Shown one piece after another: positions 10,665 to 20,978 of a stretch of 64,000 nucleotides of DNA; position 1 is the first letter of the stretch, and every line of letters begins with the position of its first letter. This stretch comes from Melampsora larici-populina 98AG31 (Eukaryota > Basidiomycota > Pucciniomycetes > Pucciniales > Melampsoraceae). Location of the stretch: NCBI RefSeq assembly GCF_000204055.1, contig NW_006768768.1, positions 2,131,088 to 2,195,087 on the forward strand. Direction: 5' to 3'. Made by a program: the position numbers and the translations under genes. The notes below the pieces were generated by a model. That model did not search any database. It was not told the origin of the DNA and saw only the letters and a program-made list of their open reading frames with translations.

Positions 10665-12628
10665 TTAGATGATCATGCTAGAATCAAACGGTTCTTTGGG
10701 GTTGTTCACTTCTGCACTGAGGATGTATTGATAAAAGCGACGGGCGCAGTTCATTAACCTCATAGCGCTTCCTCGGTTGATGCCCATGTCGATTAGGTCT
10801 TTTAGACCGGTCTCTTCGGGATAAAGGAAAGCGTCGAAACGGTCGATATCGTGATCTAATAAAATGGCAGCGACCTCGTCGTGCTTCTCAACTCGAACCC
10901 CGGCGAAGGCCATGTACTCCTCCATCGTGGCGTAGGTACGGATTCGGTCTAAATCGTATGGATCTACAGCTATGTCATAACCTTGAGCTTCTGAAATGGT
11001 GCCAGGGACAATTTTTGCAGGTTGCTCCGTTATGCCATTTCCAGGGCTCAGGGGGGTCTGCATAGCGACGGGCTTCTTTAAATCGGTCCATTCAAACCCT
11101 TCGGCTTCTGGGGGCACTTCCAGCGTGACTTTCGAAGGGTTTTTAACCTGGCCAAAGGTATCAAACGGTTAGTTTTCAATCATTAAAAAGAATGAATCAA
11201 TATAAATGAGTCAATCAATAGCAACTTACCATATGCTCCGCCCAAATTCTCAACAATTGGAAATTCATCGGCATTACTTTTGTGATGTCGTTGTGCTTGT
11301 ACACTCGCCATCCCTCGGAGTTGTTATTATTTGCAGTGCTATATTTTAACATTAAGGCGGCCAAAGCGGTATCCACTGGGTCAACTGGGGTGGTATGAGC
11401 GAGATCGGAATTCGAAGTCTCCACATTGTCATTGATATTTCTAGCCTGTAATTGATGTTGACCGATAGAAAGCATCTGTAGAAGACAAATCCCATCACAT
11501 TAACAAATCATGTGATATTTAATGCTGAACAGAGATCAAAACGTACCTTTTCAGCCTCCAACTTCTTTTTGTTGGGATCTTCCATTAATGTGTCAATACC
11601 ACTAGTCCGCTTTGGTTGACTCGCAACAGCCTTAAAGAAGGCCTTGACATCCTCATTGGATGTCAACTCCATCTCCGCTCCTTTATTGTAAATATCGTGA
11701 CTATGAATGTACGCTATATAGTGAACAGAGTTGGTAGAGTCCGCCGCTTTGAAAATGAAACTGTTTCCTTCCGAACTTTTACCCATTTGATCCGAAAAAG
11801 CAAAAAGATCTTGCTTCAAGTCCGAGAAGGAGTAATTGTTGATATTGATAGCAAATTTGCGCGCTTTGAAGGTGTGACTGAAAATCTTCGGTGCTCGATT
11901 CTTAGCTACCGCCGGGCCTCGAGCAGGATCCACACCTTGGCGTGAATGAACTACATACTTGAACCACATTTCGTGCATAAGCTCTTCAGGTTCATCTAAA
12001 GAATGAATAAAACAAAACATTCAACAATCAAAATCCAAAGATCAAAATTTGAAAGAAACCAAGATGAGTTACCTAAAGTCATGTTAGCAGCTTCCTGCTC
12101 GCCAGCAGCCGGATTCTCATGATGAGCGTCATTCCACAAATCAGATGGTGATGGTGGTAAAGAACTCTCCCGACTAGGTATGTGATGGTCCCCAGTTGGA
12201 GGAATGACACCGTTAGTCGAAGTTTGAGAAACTTGGGATTGATTCAATCGAACGCTTTGACTGGAGTGTTGTGCATCCAAACTCGAATATCCGAAGGGAA
12301 ACATAGGATCACGTCTGCCAGGTTGAATGGTTGTAGTTGGAGATTCTAAAACCACAAAAGAGTCTTTGGCAGGAGTTAATTCCCTGGTTTGATGATTGAA
12401 ATCGGACGGTGTTTGGACCACTCGATGGGCATCGAAGCTGGACAATTGAGAGGAATTGGGGGCAAGAATCTGATTCATCTGTTGTGAATCCAAAGAGTCG
12501 TGTCGACCAAGGCTTTGAATCGAGGGCGTTTGGTTGACAAGGACATTCCTTGGTCTAGCTCCTATTAGAGCAGCGAGCTGTACAGAGAGTCTATCGAGAA
12601 TTTGATATATCCTGCCACATCTTGCCAT
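10665..12628 (-). CDS. Unidentified four-exon protein with SAM-like C-terminal segment
   Basis: Exons (minus): 12628-12073, 11995-11547, 11475-11230, 11147-10665. All junctions are GT-AG, and the joined frame is 577 residues from ATG (MARCGRIYQ) to TAA. Residues 1-190 are low-complexity and Ser/Gln/Pro-rich. Exon 2 is Lys-rich with PKIFSHTFKARKF and FSDQMGKSSEGNSF. The C-terminal ~65 residues (VAAILLDHDIDRFDAFL then LKDLIDMGINRGSAMRLM) resemble a sterile alpha motif by hydrophobic pattern and the LIDMGI turn. No signal peptide or membrane segment is seen. It lies in transposon-rich DNA, so it may belong to a rust-specific multigene family or be transposon cargo; the sequence alone does not decide. 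Confidence 0.6.
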
Positions 12629-14230
12629 CAGCTGTAAGTTTTCTTGTTTCCTTTCGCGTGATGCAAAGTTATGTGATCAATTCCTAACTTCACTAAGTCC
12701 CTCTCGGACGAGCGAGTAGTCGAGATTAGAATCAATTCATATCTGTTGATCACGCTGGAGTCGCGACTGGGGCTCGGTCGCGAGCAACAGCGTGGGACTA
12801 CACCACAGGGGTGTTTTGCCCGCCTGCAGGCGGTCCATCCAGGCCACCTGGAGACGGTCTGCCCTTCTGCAAAGGTAGGCGGTCTCCAGGTGGCCCTCAC
12901 GCGCGACGTCTGGCAGGCACCTGCTGGGCTCGCCGGTAGGCTGGCTTGCTTGCGCCCGCTGGTGGGCTGTGATCTGCCTTCCGTCCATCAAAAAAGCAGT
13001 TGTAAACAGTATGTACATTAAGGACAGAGCCATGCCGTAGTCCTCAAGCAGATACTTCAGAATTTCCATGAAGGATTTGTTACTTCGTATAATTATATAC
13101 AAAAACAAGCGACTCCGAGTTCAAACCTGAGCCAGGATCATCACGAAAGACACCAATCATATCGTGATATTGGTTTCACAAGTGATTAGCGACTCTTGAT
13201 GTCCTCCAGACTCGAACTTGACAATGATATCACGTAAAAACTACACTTGGCAACCTTCTTTCCAGGTCATTGATCGTTTTTTTTGCAAAGGTTTGACAAA
13301 ATTAGCAGGCAGACAGGCCGCCACCGCGTATTTGGTCTGACGATGGCCCAGAGGCCGACTACGGCCTCGATTTCTCTTGTCCATCTTCAGGCGGTCAGTG
13401 GGCCGCCGATCGATGGCCTGCCAGCCGGTCTACAGGTGGCCCTCAGGAATGACCATTCTCAGACTAAGAAAGGCCATTTCTAGACTCAAAGCCCCTCCGT
13501 GGTGTACGATGCAGGAGTTTAACATAGGATCCCGGTATCCCCACCACCCCGGAAAGCTCCTATGGAACCATCCCCCTGGCATTAAATCACCAGCACTTGG
13601 GAAAACGTCCGTCGTTGGTGCGTAAGTTGAAAATTGTGAGATTTTGCCGCTTCGAGCGAAGTCGCACAGATCAGTGAATTTGAGATTCCGAAAGTGCAAT
13701 GTCCTAAAAACATTAGGAGATACGTTGGTTGACATCTCGGTGAACCTCGGGAATGGTCTCATTCGACCGCCATTGGTTATGCGTTTGGTACACCCGCGTC
13801 TGTGTGGACGGGGCACATCTGTTTCTGGCGTCCTCGCAATTACAACACAAGATTGCAAAAGGTGCGCGGTTGCTGAGCGTTTGGCAATCACCTGAGAGGA
13901 GATGAGACGAGAGGCGCGCGGAAGCGCGGCTGAAGTTCGCCACAAACGTTGTAGACAATGTTAACACAGAGGCGTATTTCCTTGCAACTTGAAGACCGGC
14001 TGCTGCTTTGTCTTGTTTGCCTTGTTTGCCTGGAGCTCAGGGGCTTTGTTGACTTACGATTATTCCTGTCCTCACAAGTTGTGTCACCGCGAGGAAGAAA
14101 TCTGACTTAGCGGTTTTCACTCTTCGACTTGCCGTTCTCTCGTAAGGTCAATCTTGGAGCTTGTGGTTTCTTTGCTTTGATTTTAACGCGCTATCTGGCA
14201 TCAATTGTTTTTGGACACAGTGTGGACCTA
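12629..14230. other. GC-rich patches between two genes, no supported gene
   Basis: Segments 12760-12990 and 13300-13450 are much more GC-rich than their surroundings and share motifs such as CAGGTGGCCCTCA (12884 and 13433) and GGCGGTC. Frames here (13430-13945 minus, 12746-13021 plus) overlap in several registers and look like GC artefacts. Sequence just before 14231 may hold the 5' end of the MULE. Confidence 0.35.
12842..12895. repeat. 54-bp hairpin with 14-bp perfect stems
   Basis: GGCCACCTGGAGAC at 12842-12855 is followed by its exact complement GTCTCCAGGTGGCC at 12882-12895. The loop contains GGTCTGCC and GGTAGGCG. Confidence 0.8.
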
Positions 14231-17200
14231 ATGGCACCAATCAAACCTCGTAGTACACCAAAGGCAAAGCCCAATCCCGACTTCATCCAAATCAATAAGG
14301 AGCGGGATCCCCACCGTTTGACTGCTGTTGTCACCGGGCTTGAAGCATTCCCTCGCGCCATCAATATCCATGACTGGCTCCCCTTCCCCCTTGTCCACGT
14401 CGCTCCAGCTCCAGCTGGTTTTGATTTCAATCCGAATTCGAATCGATTTGTTCGCAATACATCACGTTCACCACCGTGGTTTCCTGATCCTGTCGTCCGG
14501 CTTACGCTCCCCCGCGAAGACAACATCGAAAACGACGTGATCTTTGCAATGAAAGCCTCTTCTAACTGGGTTGCTCAGGGCAAGAGGCTCAACGGCCGGC
14601 GCAAGCCACCTACCAATCCTAACGACGGAGACCCTGATCCGCCACCTATTCGACACAGTGGTCCCGTTCGTAGACACGAGTGGACAAAGACTTTCCTCTG
14701 CAACTCTTATGGTGATCCATCTCAACGCGAAAAGCTTCCCGCCACCGACGCTACCCGCCAATCTGCTGGTTCTTTTAAAGTTCGATGTCCCGCTAAATTC
14801 AGTATACGGAAAACCCTGGAAGGTGAATTGGAGTTTGAGTGGTATTGGATTCATAAGAATCACAACCCATATTCCATCGAGGATATGCGCTTGATGCGTA
14901 CCCCTGCTGTTGTTCGTGAATGGATTCGCAAGCGGGTCATTGAGGGTCTGAACTGGCGCTCTATAGAAAGATTACTTTCCTGCCCTGATCTGTTTCCCGT
15001 AAGTCTTTAGCTCGCACTATACGCGTAAATGCAACACTCACATTTGTCATTTACCAGGACCCCAATTGTGCTAGCGGCATCATCCCCGAAGCTTTCAATG
15101 TCGACTATCAGAAGGTAGCAAATATCGCTCGCCAACAGGCAAACAAGATTCGCCACCTAGACCACGACGTCATCACATCCATATCACTTTGGATGGATAA
15201 ACTCTCTACAAAAGGTTGGCACACATTTAAGCGGATCGATCGTGCAAAAAAACAAGTCCAAATTGCCTTCTTCTCGCCCTGGCAAAGAGAGCAATTGTTG
15301 CAATTCGGCAACGACGTTATCTGTTTTGATTCTACCCACTGCGTCTGTTCTCCAATCCCGGAGTGGCCTCTGAAAAAAATGACGCTGTTGACCTTAGTCA
15401 TTCGCCATCCGATCACTGGCAGTGGGATACCGGTGGTTTGGTTCTTAACTACCAACGAGAAAGCGTAAGCATATTCCTCAATCCCCCACTCCTCCTACTC
15501 ACTTACCATTGGTTGCTTGCAGCGAGACAGTTTCCGCGTTGCTCTTGTGGTTGAAAGACGACTTCGACGTTCATCCGAAAGCCTTCATGACGGACTGTGC
15601 GTTGTCTTATCAAAAGGCTGTTCGGCAAACCTACGTCAGCAGTCCGAACCCACCTCGCCACTACTTCTGCTTGTTTCATGTTTCAAAAGCAATCCAAGCA
15701 AAAGCTCATGATTTGGTGTGTCCTTCTTACACGCATTCATCACTCTTCATCTCTATTAATACATCCAGCCACATATACAGCGCGGCCTTTGTGATCCCGA
15801 TGCCATGCATTCCGCCGCGATGGCCGTCATCTACTCGCCGAGATGGCAAGACGCTTGGAAGGAGTTTGAGCAGACCTACCGGATCAAGTGCAAGCCGTTT
15901 CTGCACTACTTTCATTACCAGTGGTACGAAAATGCCCCGCATTGTATGAAATCGGAACGTACAGTGCCGATGCAGGGGATTCATACTAATAACTTCAATG
16001 AGAGCCATCATTGTAGCCTCAAATACCATTTCCTCGGCCGCACCTCCTTACGCAGACCCGACGATTTGATCCACATTCTAGTAGACAACGTCGGGCCTGA
16101 CTTCCACCAAACTGTACTCAAAACTACTTTAGGATTCCGAACCCAACACTCGACCAAATTCCAGAACGTCGCCAAAGGACTGGCAGCCAGCTACACCGAC
16201 GCCAAGCTCAAAGATCTCTGCGTCCAGATCATCAATGAGTCCAACAACAAGGTTAGTAATAGATCCATTTTGCCGAAATACAACACCGCGCTTACTTACC
16301 AACGCTCCACTATTGTAGTGGGTAGTGAGCAGTTTTACTCAGCCCGACATTAAAAAGTACATGATCAACACTAAGTTGCCTCAAGGCGGACGCATGGGGT
16401 TGATCAACAACTGTTCATGCCCGTTCTACAAGTCTAATAAGTCAGCCTGCAAGCATATGTATGTACTTGCTAGACGTACTTGATTCAACATTTGCAAAAC
16501 GGAGGTTCAAGATATTGACAATGGGATCACTGCATTCGAGCCACGTATGGTAGTTGAACCCGTCAACATCATAGTCGGCGTTGCCCAGTCTTTGTCTGCT
16601 CCCGGCTCTCGTGGTACCCCTCCTTACCACCCGTATAGATCTTTCTCCGGAATTGCACGTACTCCATCAACCACGGGATTTCCCGGCGAAGCTGCGCGAT
16701 ATCCTCAAACCGCACCGGCACCCTACACGCCCAACTTCAATCAACGATCAAGTCCGCATCTGTCTTCGCCTCACAACCCGGGATCCAACGCTGTCCCATC
16801 ACCTCCAACAGACACTACCAGCGACTCATACATGATGTGGCTGCTTAACAGCCGGCTCCAGTCGACCCCAGCCCAACGTGGCGTCGCTCATCACCCAACT
16901 GACCCGTTCCCACCTCCTTTTCCGCAGCGGGCAGCTGCTAGTGGACCGATCACACACCACCCACAAACCTATGGCGGTTTCCCTCAAGCACAACAAGGAT
17001 CATCATCCGCCGCGCATTCTTCAAACACTGGCAGATCAATTCATCGCCCAAACCCAGTTTATTACAACTCATCGTTCTCAACAGAGCTCTCAACACAAAC
17101 AATCCACGCTCCTCCTCCTACACAAGCAACTTTCCACATTAACCCTTCTGAATTGTCCTCACAATTACGTCAATTTGCGCCGTCCCCTGCTCCACCGCCT

Positions 17201-17832
17201 CCGTACGAACCTCGCCAAACACAACCTTCAGTTAGTTCTACACCCGCCCCAGTTCGCATGTCCCAAATTGACGGCCTATTTGACGAGTTTTACGCCAATC
17301 GTAACAATCCAATTGCAGCCGCACAAACCGCCACAATGACGGCACACAACGCGCCGATTCCCGGGACGTACGATGGATCCCCCATGCAAATGCCTATGTA
17401 AGTATCAGCAGGTCCATCATCTTAAATAACTGCTAACGTGCATATCAACACAGGCACGCGGACCACGCCACGACCCGTCGCCAAAGCTCCAACTCACAGC
17501 TTGCAGGCGGCGTGGCCGGCCCAAGCTCCCACCAACTGGAGCAATCGCTAAGCCACCAATCAAATGACTCCGGTTTTTTCCAAAGCAGTGAACTCCACAC
17601 GGCTTGCGACGCTGCTGAACGCCGTTTTCAACGCCGGGATCACGCCATAGACTCGATCTTTCGCGATTTCCGCACTCTCGCCAGCCAAGCTAACAACCAA
17701 CACCGGGTTGACATACACAACCGCCGTGACGAGGTTGTAGTCGAAGAGTTCGCATCGGAAGTACGGGACTTAGTGCGCCGCTTCACGGCGCTACACACCG
17801 TTGAAAAGAACAAGAAACAACGTCGCAATTAG
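14231..17832 (+). pseudogene. MULE transposase with DDE core and SWIM zinc finger, one in-frame stop
   Basis: Exons: 14231-14998, 15058-15464, 15523-15715, 15781-16251, 16319-17397, 17454-17832, all with GT-AG introns and matching phases (~1098 residues). The N-terminus has a FAR1-like zinc segment (FLCNSYGD, VRCPAKFS, HKNHNP). The catalytic core has Asp in CFDSTH (~347), Asp in MTDCALSYQKA (~416), CLFH, and Glu in NNFNESHH (~530). The SWIM finger CSCPFYKSNKSACKHMY starts at ~645. A TGA at 16481-16483 interrupts the frame 10 residues after the SWIM Cys-x-His; the same frame continues for another ~430 codons, Pro/Gln/Ser-rich, ending in a charged helix-like segment (QRRDHAIDSIFRDF). TGA from CGA would be a single transition. 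A short alternative intron around the stop (GTACTT donor) is possible but poor. Confidence 0.8.
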
Positions 17833-18415
17833 CTCACCGTTCTTCAATCGTCACTCATTCAGTTTTTTTCTCAATTTTCATCGTCACTCATTCCGTCTCT
17901 TTTTTAATGCATCTAGGCAAGGTGCTTCTCACTCTTTTCTCTCATCTAGACCGTTTTCACAGTTTCATCCGTTTGTCTTCTCGGCTCCAGAATCAAGGTT
18001 TGATTGTGCTCGCTTCATTATGTATTCTTACTACAACAACTCCTTTCGTTTTCCTCCGTTAATTAGTGCTCTGTCCTTCCTTTAATGTACTTTTCTCCGT
18101 GGCTCTTGTGCATTGCAATTTCTGGTTCGTGCACAATTCATTGAGTCGCAAAGGCGAGGATCGTACCTCGTCTGATCGCCCGCGGATGAGACCAATGTGT
18201 CTCATTTCCGCGGGGTCGGGTATACGGACAACGAACCGTTTGTCCGGGCTTCAAATCGTCTGTCCGATTTGACACCGCGGCGGTATTCCTTTTGGAAGCA
18301 ATGACGCAAGTCAAAGCGCCATGTGCTGGTGATTTAATGGCACGCGAACCATCCGATGTAATTCCAGCAATTTCTCACTGATCAATACCTCAAAAATCAA
18401 CTTTTTGAGGTCTTT
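17833..18415. other. Region downstream of the MULE gene, hairpin-rich
   Basis: Contains the direct repeat CGTCACTCATTC (two copies, about 17848-17895), three successive hairpins (18180-18272) and a fold CCTCAAAAA...TTTTTGAGG immediately before the Gypsy-1 LTR. No gene is seen. Confidence 0.4.
18180..18272. repeat. Three consecutive hairpins
   Basis: CCGCGGATGAGAC pairs imperfectly with GTCTCATTTCCGCGG (18180-18213). CGGACAA pairs with TTGTCCG (18225-18246). TCAAATCG pairs with CGATTTGA (18251-18272). Confidence 0.7.
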
Positions 18416-18849
18416 TGTAATGATATGAAATATGTAAAAGAAATTATGTAATAGCGAAGAAAGTTACAAGAATTCAAATATGTAAGAACAAATACAGCCA
18501 TTCCGATATTAGTTGTCGCACCCTTTTGAAAAGAAAAAGTTTGTGAGCTTGAAACCTAAGTTTTAACCGGTTAAAACCTGAAATTGCCTTGAATTACAGC
18601 TGAGTTTGAAGTTTTATCAAGTAAAAACTTAGGTTTCAACTTTTTCTTTTTCAAAACAGAGCGACAAGCAATATCGGAATGGCTGTAGTTGTGTAGTATT
18701 GGAATATGGTTGTGATGGAGATAATTATCTACATAGATGTTAGAAGAGAATAATGTGTATATAAGAACTTAGTAGAAGATTTGTAGTGTTTTCCTTATCG
18801 AATTATTAACGTAGTTTTATCACTCAAACTAAAATCCAACGTGCCAAAT
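18416..18849 (+). repeat. Gypsy-1 5' LTR, interrupted by a MITE
   Basis: Starts TGTAATGATATG and ends AACGTGCCAAAT. It is identical to the 3' LTR (24882-25122) except for one base (GTAAG against GTAAA) and the 193-bp insertion (MITE plus TA). Confidence 0.9.
18495..18685. mobile_element. 191-bp MITE with TA duplication inside the 5' LTR
   Basis: Termini are CAGCCATTCCGATATT and its complement AATATCGGAATGGCTG. The arms remain complementary further in (AGAAAAAGTT, GAAACCTAAGTTTT). It is flanked by TA on both sides, whereas the 3' LTR has the empty site ACAAATAGTTG. This fixes a TA target duplication, as in Tc1/mariner/pogo elements. Confidence 0.92.
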
Positions 18850-18892
18850 AGTTAAGTTAATCTTAACATGACCTTGGACCTGAGCCCTTACA
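18849..18892. repeat. 44-bp sequence shared with 48882-48925
   Basis: Starts TAGTTAAGTTAATCTTAAC and ends CCTGAGCCCTTACA, directly after the Gypsy-1 5' LTR where a primer-binding site would lie. An identical copy occurs 30 kb away without the element. It contains the small palindrome GTTAAG/CTTAAC. Confidence 0.85.
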
Positions 18893-19362
18893 GTATAATT
18901 TGATCATTACCTCGTCTTTTTCGATTTTTTCTTTATTTTTTTCTGTGTATTCTGTTTATTTTTTCTGTTATTATAAGTATTATTGCTTGCTATGTGTTCA
19001 AAGATCTAGTAGTAAGATTTAGTTTATCGATTTTTTTTAGTTTCTTTATTTGTTATGTTATGTCCATAGATAAGTTTCAACTAAAATTTAAAACGTTTAT
19101 TCTCAAAATTTTTCAAATCTCATTATTATTTACGTTAAATTGTGGTACCCCTGTTTTTATATGGGGGAATTATTACGTCATATTCGTATTATCGCGTCTT
19201 TTATCACTTCTTTATTTTCCTTTTCTCCTCAAACCTTTCTCGTCATTGGCTTTATCATCAGTTAGATTACATTTGACTATCGAACGGTTATCAATTTTTT
19301 TCCTTAACCTTTTACAAATCAATTATCAATTCACCTCAAGATTTTTATTGATCGTCTTAATT

Positions 19363-20957
19363 ATGTCTTTACCGCGTCGTAATACTGCATCAAATGCTGA
19401 AGGCGTTTCGCATGAAGGACTGTATGTTCTCTCCAATGAGGAGCATCTGTTTGTTACTTGCTATTTAGAACCTCGCTTAACTTCTTTTAATACTTCGGTC
19501 AATAATGTGATTCATGAACAATTTGAGACTCAAAACGGTGAAACTGCGGCTAAAATTGATGGATTAATCAACGAACGTATCGATGCTCGTAATTCTGAGG
19601 CTTCGGGGAAAATCGATGGTTTAATCTCTGCTCATATTGACTCCGCCAAAGAAGACATCTTGAATCAAATTCGTTCTGAGTTCAATTCTAAATTTAACGC
19701 TGCGGTCTCTATTTCCACCTTTGAATCTGAACTACGCTCTAAAGTTGATGCAGGGTTAAATCAAGTAAAAAATGATTTAATGATTACCTTGAATCATCGA
19801 TTATCTACTTTACCTACTTCTGTCAATCTTACTCCTTCAGTCACTCCGATTGCTCCTGTGGAGCCTCCTTCCATTCCAGGTTTAACTTTTGAGGGTGATT
19901 CTCGAAAAGTTATAGGTTTCATTACCACGGTTCGGGATTACCTGGTATCAACGGCTTCTTGTTTTTCCAATGAAGATTGGAAGATAATCTGGGTGGCTCG
20001 GCATTTTCCATTAGCTTCCAGTTCTCATGACTGGTGGTTAAGTTTGCTTCGTTTAAATGACCGGAAGAATGGAGCGCGTGATGATTTTTCTGCTGTTTCT
20101 CCTCCTTTTGAAATTGAACAATAAGGGTACACAAACATTACAACCCATTTGAAAAACCCATTTGAGAAAAAATAGAAAAACCCATTTAAAAAATTATTTT
20201 TTTGAACAGAAAAATAAATTGGGTCCCTCTGGAATTTTCTGTTCAAAAAAATATTTTTTTGAATGGGTTTTTATATTTTTTCTTAAATGGGTTTTTCAAA
20301 TGGGTTGTAATGTTTGTGTACCCTTAATTACAGTCTCTTTCCGCCTTTTTTAAATCAATTTTCGACAAGTTTGGGGACAAATTTGCAGAAGATACTTTAT
20401 TCATTGAACTTCAAGGATTACGTCAAGGGAAGACCCCAGTAGGCCAATACATTTCGAAATTCAATGCTATAGCTTTTCAACTTCAAATTTCGGAAATTGT
20501 TTTGAAAGATATGTTTAGTAGAGGGTTACGAAGTGATTTACGAGAGCATGCTTTGCATTTACTGGACTGGAAGAAGGGTGCGACTTTGGAGGCTCGTCAA
20601 GAACTTGCAACATTGGCTTCTGAGCAATTACACGACATTGGTGTTCATCGTGCGACTTATGGTTCCTCTCAACCTGTTCAAAAAGTCATATCTTCTCCAG
20701 TAGTTGTTAATGTTCCTCGCGATCCTAATGCGATGGATATTGATATCAACGCTGTGGCTTCAGGTACTAAGAAAACTTTTCCGCCTTTACCTGCGGGTAT
20801 TTCCTGGTCTTTTTTTAGAAATTTTTGTCATTCGAATGTAATGTGTCATAGGTGTCTTAAACCTTATGATCACACTCATAAGAAGGACGGTAAAAGCATT
20901 GCTTGTCCAAATTCACCACCTGCTTCGACTTGTGACATCGAACTTTTCATTGCTTGA
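19363..20957 (+). pseudogene. Gypsy-1 gag, broken by a MITE and a nonsense codon
   Basis: The ATG at 19363 (MSLPRRNTASNAEG) starts Gag; the longer upstream frame is hydrophobic UTR. A helical N-terminal part has repeats of the type KIDGLI(N/S)xxIDxxxxE. The capsid-like region (PSIPGLTFEGDSRKVIGFI) stops at 20122 where a MITE is inserted. Excising the MITE and one AAT restores EIEQLQSLSAFF and the frame runs on (IELQGLRQGKTPVGQYISKF). A Cys/His cluster (CHRCLKPYDHTHKKDGKSIAC) resembles a divergent zinc knuckle. TGA at 20955-20957 separates gag from pol, which is in the same frame, so gag-pol was probably one polyprotein. Confidence 0.85.
20123..20325. mobile_element. 203-bp MITE inserted in Gypsy-1 gag
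   Basis: The ends AAGGGTACACAAACATTAC and their complement are long inverted repeats (about 80 bp, with CCCATTTGAAAAACCCATTT). It is flanked by AAT direct repeats (20120-20122 and 20326-20328). Removing the element plus one AAT restores the gag frame. A 3-bp duplication suggests PIF/Harbinger-type mobilisation. Confidence 0.9.
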
Positions 20958-20978
20958 CTTCAATCTCAATCCTCGTCT

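Larger units (their letters stand above)
13580..18339 (+). mobile_element. MULE transposon, tentative extent from a 17-bp inverted repeat
   Basis: CATTAAATCACCAGCAC at 13580-13596 recurs inverted at 18323-18339, on either side of the MULE transposase gene. Similarity does not extend convincingly beyond these 17 bp and no target duplication was found, so the true ends are uncertain. Confidence 0.4.

Noticed and set aside
10058..10672. 204-codon plus-strand ORF
   Set aside because: Starts at TTG, Lys/Ile-rich, spans the hairpins and lacks any recognisable motif.
12737..13967. Several overlapping ORFs on both strands
   Set aside because: They coincide with GC-rich patches, overlap in many frames, and show no domain or splice pattern.
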